Positions 12,978-19,982 of a stretch of DNA of 28,758 nt are shown here, piece after piece; position 1 is the stretch's first letter; each line of letters begins with the position of its first letter. A program made the position numbers and the translations under genes. Location of the stretch: the IMG/VR virus record IMGVR_UViG_3300010354_000442, positions 1 to 28,758 of that record. One strand, given 5' to 3'. Below the pieces are notes generated by a model. The model was not told where the DNA came from, did no database searches, and saw nothing but the letters and a program-made list of their open reading frames with translations. The DNA comes from a virus.

Positions 12978-13316
12978 ATGAATACGACAATGAAAACCAT
13001 CACCCCAATGAAAGCGTGGATGAGCGCCGCCACCACCGCCGAGCAGGAACTGCTGGCGGCCAAGGCGGGCACGTCGCGCGGCATGCTGTTTCAACTCGCG
13101 GGGGGTCACCGCCAGGCCAGCGCTGCGCTGGCTGGCAAGATTGAACACGTCGCGTTTGAAATGGCCAAGGCCAGTAAAGGCCGCCTACCCGTTGTGACGC
13201 GCACAGACCTGTGCGCTGCTTGCCAGCGGTGCCAGTACGCCGCGAAGTGCCTGGGCGAGCGCGCGGTGGTCAGTGAGTTCCCAATCGTGAGCGGCGAGCA
13301 GTTGGAGCAGCAGTGA
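12978..13316 (+). CDS. Cro/YdaS-like phage regulator with C-terminal Cys cluster
   Basis: This 112-residue protein has an HTH region at about 15-60 (AWMSAATTAEQELLAAKAGTSRGMLFQLAGGHRQASAALAGKIEHVAFEMAKAS), as in Cro/YdaS-type phage regulators. A cysteine cluster follows (CAACQRCQYAAKC, near 79-91) that may bind a metal. It lies in the divergent control region beside the operators and is the best candidate to bind TTTAGCA-NN-TGCTAAA. The ATG at 12978 has no ribosome site, which agrees with a leaderless mRNA. Whether it acts as repressor or Cro cannot be told from sequence. Confidence 0.75.
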   Translation: MNTTMKTITPMKAWMSAATTAEQELLAAKAGTSRGMLFQLAGGHRQASAALAGKIEHVAFEMAKASKGRLPVVTRTDLCAACQRCQYAAKCLGERAVVSEFPIVSGEQLEQQ

Positions 13317-13408
13317 TTTCCTGGTCCACGGCCTTTCTGATTGCGTGGGTCGCGTTTATCGCGGGCTTCCTGTTGTGTGGCCTGTTGTCCATGAGACGGG
13401 ATGATTGA
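13313..13408 (+). CDS. 31-aa single-TM peptide
   Basis: A GTG start overlaps the regulator stop (GTGA). GGAG lies five bases upstream. The peptide is one hydrophobic helix (STAFLIAWVAFIAGFLLCGL, then LSMRRDD), with a positive-charged end. Its stop overlaps the next gene by 8 bases, so it sits in a coupled series. The function is unknown. Confidence 0.6.
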   Translation: MISWSTAFLIAWVAFIAGFLLCGLLSMRRDD

Positions 13409-13601
13409 TCGCCTGCGCCCCGGCATGTTGCTGCGCCTGCCGAGCGGGCGTGAAGTGTTGCTTGTGCGCCGCAATGGCGTCGAGTGGGTGTGCCAGTACG
13501 CCGAGCGCGTGCGGGGTGAAGTTGAGTTTTCCGGTGCGTGGTTGCGACGCTACGCCACATTAGCAAACAGCACGGCGCGTTTGCAATCTGCTAAAGTGTA
13601 G
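13401..13601 (+). CDS. small phage protein, beta-rich, unknown function
   Basis: This 66-residue protein (MIDRLRPGMLLRLPSGREVLLVRRNGVEWVCQYAERVRGEVEFSGAWLRRYA) has alternating strands ending in FSxxWLRRYA. It looks like a small SH3/KOW-like barrel, and I recognise similar hypothetical proteins in phage regulatory regions. It overlaps the preceding TM peptide by 8 bases. The function is unknown. Confidence 0.7.
   Translation: MIDRLRPGMLLRLPSGREVLLVRRNGVEWVCQYAERVRGEVEFSGAWLRRYATLANSTARLQSAKV
13580..13597 (+). promoter_or_regulatory. operator with embedded extended -10 before the methyltransferase gene
   Basis: TTTGCAA-TC-TGCTAAA at 13580-13595 matches the operator with two mismatches in one arm. 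The right arm gives an extended -10, TGC-TAAAGT, ending at 13597. Transcription from about 13604 would make a leader of roughly 138 nt before the methyltransferase start. No good -35 is visible. Confidence 0.5.
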
Positions 13602-13741
13602 GGGCCAATCCCCTAATCAGTAACCATCCGCAAAGCCTACCGGCGAGCGCCCGTCACCCCCATTTTGCGGTGGGGCCGGGGTTGGCACTTCGGACGGGCG
13701 CTCACCTGTGGGCGACCAGCAGAAAGACGTGCCAACCGTCC
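13602..13741 (+). other. structured leader of the methyltransferase gene with interleaved inverted repeats
   Basis: Arm A (GAGCGCCCGTC, 13645-13655) pairs perfectly with A' (13693-13703). Arm B (GGTTGGCAC, 13680-13688) pairs perfectly with B' (13729-13737). The order A-B-A'-B' permits either a pseudoknot or two rival hairpins. B' ends four bases before the ATG at 13742, over the ribosome-binding region, where no ribosome site is obvious. A further 6-bp hairpin (TAGGGG/CCCCTA) sits at 13599-13615. Confidence 0.7.
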
Positions 13742-14968
13742 ATGTTCGACCTTCACCTTGGTGACTGCCTCGTCACCCTTAAAACCCTCCCCGACAACAG
13801 CGTGGACAGCATCGTCTGCGACCCGCCCTACGGCCTGAGCTTCATGGGCAAGCGCTGGGATTACGACGTCCCGTCCGTTGAGGTCTGGGCCGAGTGCCTG
13901 CGCGTCCTCAAACCAGGCGGGCACCTGCTGGCCTTTGCCGGTACACGCACACAGCACCGCATGGCCGTGCGGATCGAGGACGCGGGCTTTGAAATCCGCG
14001 ACATGATCGCGTGGGTCTATGGGTCGGGGTTTCCGAAAAGTCTGGATGTGTCGAAGGCGATTGACAAGGCGGCGGGGGCGGAGCGGGAGGTTGTTGGCAA
14101 GCAGCAGCGGCATGAGGGCCGTCAGTTTGCGGAAGGCGCAAGTGGTTTCGCAAGAGGCGTCATCAACATCACCGCCCCCGCCACCCCCGAAGCCCGCCAG
14201 TGGGCAGGCTGGGGCACCGCTCTAAAGCCCGCGCTGGAGCCCATCACCGTCGCCCGCAAGCCCCTGACCGGCACGGTGGCGGAGAACGTGCTGGAGCATG
14301 GTACGGGTGCGCTGAATATTGATGGGTGCAGGGTGGGGAATGAAGCGATGCCGAAAACGAAATCAACCGGCGTCTTGGTTTCCGAGAATGGCAGCATGTC
14401 CGGTGGGAACTATGCCAGGTTTTCGGCTGGACATGCTGAAGGCCGCTGGCCCGCCAACCTGGTCCACGATGGGAGCGACGAGGTGGTGGGGTTGTTTCCG
14501 AATACGGGCGCGAGCAAAGCGTCCATGCGGGGTGTCGGGCTAACTGGCGCGGACAAAAAGGTTTACGGCAAAGGCGACCCCGCTTTCGACACACTTCGCG
14601 GCCACAACGACAACGCCGCCCGCTTTTTCTACTCGCCCAAAGCGAGCAAGCGCGACCGGGATGAGGGGTTGGACGACTTCACAACAACCACAAAAGCGGG
14701 CAGCGGCGCACTTCGAGACGGAAACCGAGAGACACAACCCCGCGCCAACGTCCATCCCACCGTCAAGCCCACCGACCTGATGCGTTACCTGTGCCGACTG
14801 GTCACGCCGCCCGGTGGTGTGGTGCTGGACCCGTTCATGGGAAGCGGAAGCACGGGCAAGGCCGCCGTGCTGGAGGGCTTCCGGTTCATCGGGTGCGAAC
14901 TTAGCCCCGAGTACATGGCCATCGCCAACGCGCGCATTGCGCACGCGCTGTATGGGGATTTGGCATGA
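13742..14968 (+). CDS. beta-class DNA methyltransferase (N6-adenine/N4-cytosine)
   Basis: This 408-residue enzyme has the catalytic motif DPPY at 27-30 near the N-terminus and the AdoMet-binding motif DPFMGSGSTG at 363-372 near the C-terminus. This is the beta order. Residues around VHPTVKPTDLMRYL (about 340-352) are the usual preceding element. A central region of some 300 residues probably holds target recognition. No partner restriction enzyme is visible, so host-restriction evasion or regulation is likely. The ATG at 13742 fits the family start; upstream GTG at 13670 lies in the structured leader. Confidence 0.92.
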   Translation: MFDLHLGDCLVTLKTLPDNSVDSIVCDPPYGLSFMGKRWDYDVPSVEVWAECLRVLKPGGHLLAFAGTRTQHRMAVRIEDAGFEIRDMIAWVYGSGFPKSLDVSKAIDKAAGAEREVVGKQQRHEGRQFAEGASGFARGVINITAPATPEARQWAGWGTALKPALEPITVARKPLTGTVAENVLEHGTGALNIDGCRVGNEAMPKTKSTGVLVSENGSMSGGNYARFSAGHAEGRWPANLVHDGSDEVVGLFPNTGASKASMRGVGLTGADKKVYGKGDPAFDTLRGHNDNAARFFYSPKASKRDRDEGLDDFTTTTKAGSGALRDGNRETQPRANVHPTVKPTDLMRYLCRLVTPPGGVVLDPFMGSGSTGKAAVLEGFRFIGCELSPEYMAIANARIAHALYGDLA

Positions 14969-15183
14969 CGCAATCCCGAAGACAGAGCGCTATCGAAGCT
15001 ATAGCAAACACTGCGATTGGTTACGGCGTTGCCATCATGTCGCAGTTGCTTGTTTTTCCGCTTTTCGACATTCACTTGCCGTTGTCTGACAACTTGCTGA
15101 TTGGCTTGTGGTTCACCGCTATCTCGCTGGCGCGCAGTTACGTTTTGCGCCGTGCGTTCAACGCACTGAAAGGCCGGCCATGA
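14965..15183 (+). CDS. DUF7220-like two-TM phage protein
   Basis: This 72-residue protein has two hydrophobic helices (about 13-33 and 41-60) and a C-terminal SYVLRRAFNAL. It matches the SRRxSxxEAxxNxxxGYGVA...FPLF...RSxxLRRxF pattern of DUF7220. The function is unknown. It is coupled by ATGA to the methyltransferase stop and to the primase start. Confidence 0.8.
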   Translation: MTQSRRQSAIEAIANTAIGYGVAIMSQLLVFPLFDIHLPLSDNLLIGLWFTAISLARSYVLRRAFNALKGRP

Positions 15184-17162
15184 GCAACGTTGCGCACATC
15201 ACGCCGCACCTGCGCAACGTCGAAGCCCCTGCCGCCATCCGTGACCTACCAGCGTGGGTGCTGTGGCGCTTCGAGGCGGTGCCAGGGGGCGGCAAGCCCC
15301 GCAAGGTGCCGTACTACGCCAACGGCGGCAAGCGCCACGGCGAGCAGGGTGGGCCCAAGGACGTGGTTAACCTGGTCACGTTCGACGCGGCGAAAGCGGC
15401 TGCTGCGCGCCGGGGCTTTGACGGCGTGGGCTTCGCCGCACTGCCTCAGTTCAACATTTGCGCGCTGGACTTCGACAACTGCATCACCGACGGGCGCATT
15501 CACCCCCAGGTCGAGGCGCTGCTGGCCGACAGTTACGCCGAGTACAGCCCCAGCGGGCAAGGCATCCGGGTGTTTTTTAAGGGTAACTTGGGCAACGGCA
15601 AGGCCCTGCGCGACGCGGACTACGGCATGGAGTGCTTCAGCAGTCGCGGGTTCGTGACATTCACCGGCAACACCTTGGACATCACTGAGTTGCTGGGCAA
15701 CACCGACACCGTGGTGCCGTTGCCAGATGAGGTCTACCGGTTGCATGCCGAGCGATTCAAGCGCCCAGACCGTGAGCCAGTGGTGCCTGCCAGCGGCGAG
15801 CCGTCCGGGTTGAGCGCGGCGCAGATTGAGCGTTGTCTGGCCGCTTTGCCGCCTGACCTGCATTACGACGACTGGTTAATGGTCGGTATGGCTATCCACT
15901 GCGAGACCCGCGGCGAGGGCTTCGAGATGTGGGAGGAGTGGAGCCAGCGGTCCAGTAAATACAGTTCGCGCGAGTACAACGAGGAGCGCTGGCGCAGCTT
16001 CGGCAAGGGCGGGGGGCTGCAGGTCACGGGCCGCAGCTTGCTACACCTGGCCAATGAACATGGCGCTGGTATCAGCTTGACCGCCCCAGCCAGCCCCGAG
16101 GAGTTCGAGGCGATGGTCGGTGATGTCCAGAAAATGGACACCACCACGCCCCCGCGCTACCAGTTTGAGCCCGTGCACACATTCGCCAGCGCCACGGCCC
16201 TGCCGTGGGTTATCAAGGGCGTGCTGCCCAAGGCGGGGCTGGCCGTGGTGTACGGGGCCAGCGGGTCGGGAAAGTCGTTTGCTGTGCTGGACATGAGCCT
16301 GGCCGTAGCCCAGGGCATTGACTGGCGCGGCAAGCGCGTCAAGCAGGGCAGGGTGGCGTACATCGCAGCCGAGGGTGCCGACGGCTTCCGAAAGCGCTTG
16401 GCAGCCTACGCGCTGGCCAAGGGTGTGGACTTGGCAGGGGTGCCAATGACGGTACTCAACGCCGCGCCCAACTTGCTGGAGAAGCAGGACGCCGTGGACG
16501 TGGTTAAGGGCATCCGTGCCAGCGGTGGGGCCGACCTGATTATCGTGGACACGTTCGCCCAGACCACGCCGGGAGCGAACGAGAACGCGGGCGAGGACGT
16601 AGGCAAGGCGCTGGGCCATTGCAAGCGCGTTCACGAGGCCACGGGGGCCATGGTTGTGCTGATCCACCACAGCGGCAAGGACGCCAGCAAAGGCGCGCGG
16701 GGCTGGTCGGGCTTGCGCGCCGCGTGCGATGCCGAACTGGAGGTGGTGCGCGAGCCCACGGGGCGCTATCTGCGCTTGTCAAAGAGCAAGGACGGCGAGG
16801 ACGGGCTGGAGTGGGGCTTCGACCTGGAGGTGGTGCAGTTGGGGGTGGATGAGGATTTGGACCCCATCACCAGTTGCGTGGTCATTGAGGCTGCGCTACC
16901 AGTCAAGGGCGGCGTTGCCAGCCGCAAGATGGGCCCTGTCGAGGCGGTAATCATTGAGGTGGTCAACGAGATAGCCAGGGCCCAGACCGAAGGCATTGAG
17001 GTCGGGCCAGTGATTGCGGAGGCTGTGCGCCGCCTTGATCCGCCAGCCGACGGCAAGCGCGACACGCGCAAGCAACGGGTGCGCAGGGCGCTGGAGGCCC
17101 TTTGCAACGGGGACGACGCGCCGTATTGGCTTGGGGATGATGGGTGCATTGCGGTTTGCTGA
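15180..17162 (+). CDS. bifunctional primase-helicase (prim-pol, PriCT-2, RepA-like ATPase)
   Basis: This 660-residue replication protein has three regions. The first is a prim-pol-like N-terminus with the catalytic DFDN at 97-100 and SPSGQGIR at 123-130. The second is a PriCT-2 linker domain at about 210-295. The third is a RecA-fold RepA/AAA_25-type ATPase with Walker A GASGSGKS at 359-366 and Walker B LIIVD near 453-457. A conserved HHSGKDASKGARGWSG motif follows. It should prime and unwind DNA for the family A polymerase. The ATG at 15180 overlaps the upstream stop by ATGA. The candidate origin lies directly downstream. Confidence 0.9.
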   Translation: MSNVAHITPHLRNVEAPAAIRDLPAWVLWRFEAVPGGGKPRKVPYYANGGKRHGEQGGPKDVVNLVTFDAAKAAAARRGFDGVGFAALPQFNICALDFDNCITDGRIHPQVEALLADSYAEYSPSGQGIRVFFKGNLGNGKALRDADYGMECFSSRGFVTFTGNTLDITELLGNTDTVVPLPDEVYRLHAERFKRPDREPVVPASGEPSGLSAAQIERCLAALPPDLHYDDWLMVGMAIHCETRGEGFEMWEEWSQRSSKYSSREYNEERWRSFGKGGGLQVTGRSLLHLANEHGAGISLTAPASPEEFEAMVGDVQKMDTTTPPRYQFEPVHTFASATALPWVIKGVLPKAGLAVVYGASGSGKSFAVLDMSLAVAQGIDWRGKRVKQGRVAYIAAEGADGFRKRLAAYALAKGVDLAGVPMTVLNAAPNLLEKQDAVDVVKGIRASGGADLIIVDTFAQTTPGANENAGEDVGKALGHCKRVHEATGAMVVLIHHSGKDASKGARGWSGLRAACDAELEVVREPTGRYLRLSKSKDGEDGLEWGFDLEVVQLGVDEDLDPITSCVVIEAALPVKGGVASRKMGPVEAVIIEVVNEIARAQTEGIEVGPVIAEAVRRLDPPADGKRDTRKQRVRRALEALCNGDDAPYWLGDDGCIAVC

Positions 17163-17506
17163 ATCCGCATGGCGCTGCACGTTCGGCGCTGAACGTGCAA
17201 TTTTGTGCGGGAAAAAGTGCAACACGGGGTGTTTTTTGGCCTTGTTGCAACGTGCAGCAAATGCTAAGTGTTGCACGTGTTGTAAAAATGCAAATGCAAC
17301 ACGTGCAATTTTTTACACGAAGTTTGTAAGTTGTTGATTATTAATGGCTTTTGGCAAAGTGCAACACGTGCAACACGAGTGCAACACGACTCATGTTGCA
17401 ATGTTGCACTACTCGGGAAGTTGCAACGCAACGCAACGTAAGCCTATAGGCTACGTTGCAGTGTTGCACCGAGTGTCGGTCGTTGCGTTGCAATGAAAGG
17501 GCTGGC
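17163..17506. other. iteron-rich intergenic region, candidate replication origin
   Basis: This is a 344-base gap without genes. By hand I count 7 TGCAAC and 8 GTTGCA hexamers between 17218 and 17492. Four are full GTGCAACACG decamers (17217, 17359, 17368, 17379), with near copies in both orientations. An AT-rich stretch lies at 17311-17350. A bulged inverted repeat (17433-17444 / 17449-17459, loop TATA) and a long imperfect one (17276-17319) are also present. Dense repeats, AT-rich DNA and an adjacent primase-helicase gene suggest an origin, but a regulatory role is possible. Confidence 0.6.
17176..17205 (+). terminator. probable terminator after the primase-helicase gene
   Basis: A perfect 9-bp stem, TGCACGTTC (17176-17184) and GAACGTGCA (17191-17199), with a six-base loop is followed by ATTTTG. 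It lies 13 bases after the primase stop. The T run is short, so efficiency may be modest. Confidence 0.55.
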
Positions 17507-17743
17507 ATGAAGAAACCGCTGTCAATTAACGAACTGGGCCGACGCATTGGGGAATCGCACCCTGGCGCGAAGCTCACCGACGCCGAGGTGGAACTGGTGC
17601 ACGAACTGCTGGAAGGCGGCATGTCGTTCGCCAAGGTCGCGGAGAAGTTCAACGTGTCGAAGTCGTGCATTCAGAAAATAGCGGATGGCTCGCGGCGGGC
17701 GCAGCGCGTATCCCGTACCGTGTGGGTATCCGTGAGAACATAG
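17507..17743 (+). CDS. small helix-turn-helix protein, possible late regulator
   Basis: This 78-residue protein has a clear HTH at about 36-62 (ELLEGGMSFAKVAEKFNVSKSCIQKIADGSRRAQ), resembling resolvase/Hin-type or sigma region 4-like DNA-binding helices. AAAGGG lies upstream of the ATG at 17507. It is the first gene after the candidate origin, and its 3' end contains the first copy of the late promoter motif. A role in late transcription or packaging recognition is possible but unproven. Confidence 0.75.
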   Translation: MKKPLSINELGRRIGESHPGAKLTDAEVELVHELLEGGMSFAKVAEKFNVSKSCIQKIADGSRRAQRVSRTVWVSVRT

Positions 17744-17757
17744 CACGCTGCTAAATT
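17726..17757 (+). promoter_or_regulatory. late promoter copy 1, before the small terminase gene
   Basis: GTATCCGTGA (17726-17735), 16 bases, then TAAATT (17752-17757). TGC precedes the -10 box, and a partial operator (CATAGCA, then TGCTAAA) overlaps it at 17739-17755. Seven bases separate the -10 box from the terminase ATG at 17765, which has no ribosome site, so the mRNA should be leaderless. Confidence 0.75.
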
Positions 17758-17764
17758 CAAGCAA

Positions 17765-18274
17765 ATGGCACATCACCACTTTGACTGGAAACCCGCTTTC
17801 CTGGCTGCGCTCAAGGCGTACCCGGTGGTGGCGCATGCGTGCGCAGCGGTGGGCATCGAGCGCAGCACGGCCTACCGCGCGCGCGAGTCCAACGAGGTGT
17901 TCGCCCTCGCATGGGACGACGCGCTGGAGGACGGTATCGACCGCGCCGAGAAAGAGGCTTTCCGACGTGCGGTGACGGGCTACGAGGAGCCTGTTATCGA
18001 CAAGGGGCGCCTGGCCTACGCATACGAGCGCTACGTGGACGAGGAGGGCGCGGAACACTATTGCCCCGTGCTTAACGACAAAGGCCAGCCCGTGCCCCTC
18101 ACGGTGCGCAAGCATAGCGACGCCCTGCTGGCGCTGATTCTCAAAGGGCGGCGCAAAGCTGTGTACGCCGAGCGCAAGGAAGTGACCGGGGCGGACGGCG
18201 CCGCGTTGCCCGCCGCGCAAGTAATCATCGCCACCGGCGTGCCCAACGCCGACGACTTCGGAGACCTAGCATGA
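17765..18274 (+). CDS. terminase small subunit
   Basis: This 169-residue protein has an N-terminal HTH (AFLAALKAYPVVAHACAAVGIERSTAYRARESNEVFALAWDDALEDGIDRAEKEAFRRAV, about 11-69). It continues with KHSDALLALILKGRRKAVY, a standard layout of phage TerS proteins that recognise the packaging site. It sits just before the large subunit, separated by a 34-aa ORF. No ribosome site precedes the ATG, in agreement with the late promoter placed only seven bases upstream. Confidence 0.88.
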   Translation: MAHHHFDWKPAFLAALKAYPVVAHACAAVGIERSTAYRARESNEVFALAWDDALEDGIDRAEKEAFRRAVTGYEEPVIDKGRLAYAYERYVDEEGAEHYCPVLNDKGQPVPLTVRKHSDALLALILKGRRKAVYAERKEVTGADGAALPAAQVIIATGVPNADDFGDLA

Positions 18275-18375
18275 CCATCGGGGAATTTATCGACGTGGCC
18301 ACCACCGTGCTGGTGGCGGCGCTGTACGGGGGTGCAATGGTTGGGCTGTGGGTGCACCTCAAGCACAAGGAATGA
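18271..18375 (+). CDS. 34-aa single-TM peptide between terminase genes
   Basis: The ATG at 18271 overlaps the small terminase stop (ATGA) and the stop overlaps the large terminase start (ATGA), so the frame is tightly kept. The peptide starts MTIGEFIDVATT and has one hydrophobic helix (VLVAALYGGAMVGLWV), then HLKHKE. Its position and double overlap argue for a real gene, perhaps also serving to couple translation of the terminase pair. The function is unknown. Confidence 0.65.
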   Translation: MTIGEFIDVATTVLVAALYGGAMVGLWVHLKHKE

Positions 18376-19709
18376 GCGCGATTAGCCTGGGCTACCAGCC
18401 CCGCGTGTGGCAGCAGGAATGCCACCTTAACCGCAAACGCTTCACGATCCTGGCGCTGCACCGACGTGCGGGCAAAACCGAACTGGCCATCGCCGAACTG
18501 GTGGACAAGGCGCTTCGCTTCGCAAAAGACCTGGGCCTGTTTTTCTACGTTGCGCCGCAACTCAAGCAGGCAAAGACGGTCTCATGGTTGCGTCTGAAGG
18601 CCCGCGTAAGCCCGTTGATCGCCGCTGGCATGGTGGAAATCAACGAGTCCGAACTGTGGGTACGCTTTAAAACCAACGGGGCCATGATCCGCGTTTACGG
18701 GGCCGACAACCCTGACGCTATGCGCGGCGTGCGCTTGGACGGCGTGGTGATTGACGAAATCGCGCAGATCAAGCCCGAGGTGTGGGACGAGGTGATACAG
18801 CCCGCGCTGGCCGACCGCATGGGTTGGGCCATGTTCATTGGCACGCCCAAGGGCGTCAACCTGTTTTCCAAGCTGTTCTTCGAGGCCAAGCACAAACCCG
18901 ACTGGCACGCCGCGCTGTACACGGTCTATGACACCAACTCGCTGGACCCCGACGAGGTGGAGCGCCAGCGACGTGAACTGTCCGACGAGTCGTTCAGGCG
19001 CGAGTACCTGTGCGATTTCAGCGCAGCGGGTGAGGATCAACTTATCAGCTTGTCGCTGGCCCGCGCAGCCACCGAGCGCCACTTGCGCAGTGACGCCTAC
19101 GACTTCGCGCCCCGCGTGCTGGGCGTGGACCCGGCGCGCTTTGGCGACGACCGCAGCGTGATATTCCCACGCCAAGGGCTCTACGCCGCGCCGCCCCGTG
19201 TGTTCAAGGGCATCGACAACATGACGCTGGCCGACCGCGTTGCGCAGGAGATTCAAGCGTTCAAGCCCGACGCCGTGTTCATTGACGCGGGCAACGGGGG
19301 TGGGGTTATCGACCGCCTTCGCCAACTCAACTACGACGTGACCGAGGTCAACTTCGGTGGCATCCCAAACTCAGCGCGCTACATCAACAAGCGCGCCGAG
19401 ATGTGGTTCGACATGCGCGACTGGCTCAACGCAGGGGGCTGCATCCCCAAAAGCAACGAATTGTTGCAAGATTTGGCCGCACCCACGTTTCGCTTTACAC
19501 CCGCCGACAAAATCCAGCTTGAAAGCAAAGACGACATCAAGGCGCGCATCAAGATGAGCCCCGACCTGGGCGACGCGCTGGCGTTGACGTTCGCGTACCC
19601 CGTGCACCGCAACAACAACGTGGAGTCACAGGCCCGTGCGCTTGGCATGCCCGTTATTGACACTGGCGTGAGCGCGGTCGTGAACTACGACCCATACGCC
19701 AGCATGTAG
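18372..19709 (+). CDS. terminase large subunit
   Basis: This 445-residue packaging motor has Walker A RRAGKT at 31-36, Walker B VVIDE at 125-129 and a coupling motif FIGTPKG at 155-161. The C-terminal RNase H-like nuclease domain has VLGVDPARFGDD at 249-260, a second acid in VFIDAGNGGG near 304-313, and a DLGDALALTFA motif near the end. All expected motifs are present. The ATG at 18372 forms an ATGA overlap with the TM peptide; an in-frame start at 18348 is less likely. Confidence 0.95.
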   Translation: MSAISLGYQPRVWQQECHLNRKRFTILALHRRAGKTELAIAELVDKALRFAKDLGLFFYVAPQLKQAKTVSWLRLKARVSPLIAAGMVEINESELWVRFKTNGAMIRVYGADNPDAMRGVRLDGVVIDEIAQIKPEVWDEVIQPALADRMGWAMFIGTPKGVNLFSKLFFEAKHKPDWHAALYTVYDTNSLDPDEVERQRRELSDESFRREYLCDFSAAGEDQLISLSLARAATERHLRSDAYDFAPRVLGVDPARFGDDRSVIFPRQGLYAAPPRVFKGIDNMTLADRVAQEIQAFKPDAVFIDAGNGGGVIDRLRQLNYDVTEVNFGGIPNSARYINKRAEMWFDMRDWLNAGGCIPKSNELLQDLAAPTFRFTPADKIQLESKDDIKARIKMSPDLGDALALTFAYPVHRNNNVESQARALGMPVIDTGVSAVVNYDPYASM

Positions 19710-19716
19710 CCCCGGC

Positions 19717-19748
19717 GTATCCGTCAAGCGCGCGGCAGTGCCCACAAT
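19717..19748 (+). promoter_or_regulatory. late promoter copy 2, before the 64-aa gene and portal
   Basis: GTATCCGTCA (19717-19726), 16 bases, then CACAAT (19743-19748). Here the mRNA would have a short leader of about 20 bases with AGGAG before the ATG at 19776. Confidence 0.7.
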
Positions 19749-19775
19749 GCGGGAAATTGACACAGGAGCGCCCGC

Positions 19776-19970
19776 ATGTGCTTGCCATCCGCACCGAAGA
19801 TTGACACACCGCCACCGCCGCAAATGGCGAAAGAGCCCGACACGGCCATGCTCAAAAGCGACGCCCGGCGCAACCGTAGCGCCATGACAGGCGGATCGCT
19901 GCTCACAAGCCCCACCGGCGTGGCCAACGCCGCGGCATCCACCGGTCGCACCACGTTGCTGGGCGGTTAA
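19776..19970 (+). CDS. small conserved phage protein upstream of the portal
   Basis: This 64-residue protein starts MCLPSAPKIDTPPPPQ and ends with GGSLLTSPTGVANAAASTGRTTLLGG. Proline-rich starts with a C-terminal SLLTxPxGV...TLLG motif are typical of a small protein placed before head-tail connector genes in podoviruses, probably a virion component. AGGAG lies eight bases before the ATG. The role is not known. Confidence 0.75.
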   Translation: MCLPSAPKIDTPPPPQMAKEPDTAMLKSDARRNRSAMTGGSLLTSPTGVANAAASTGRTTLLGG

Positions 19971-19982
19971 CGCACACGCCTT

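Noticed and set aside
12818-13084. Leftward ORF (88 codons) through the control region
   Set aside because: It crosses the terminator and both promoters and overlaps the regulator gene; no ribosome site or family signal.
13599-13615. TAGGGG/CCCCTA hairpin as a terminator
   Set aside because: No T run follows the stem, and a terminator here would cut off the methyltransferase leader.
17217-17492. Iteron region considered as a CRISPR array
   Set aside because: Units are only 6-10 bp, in both orientations and irregularly spaced.
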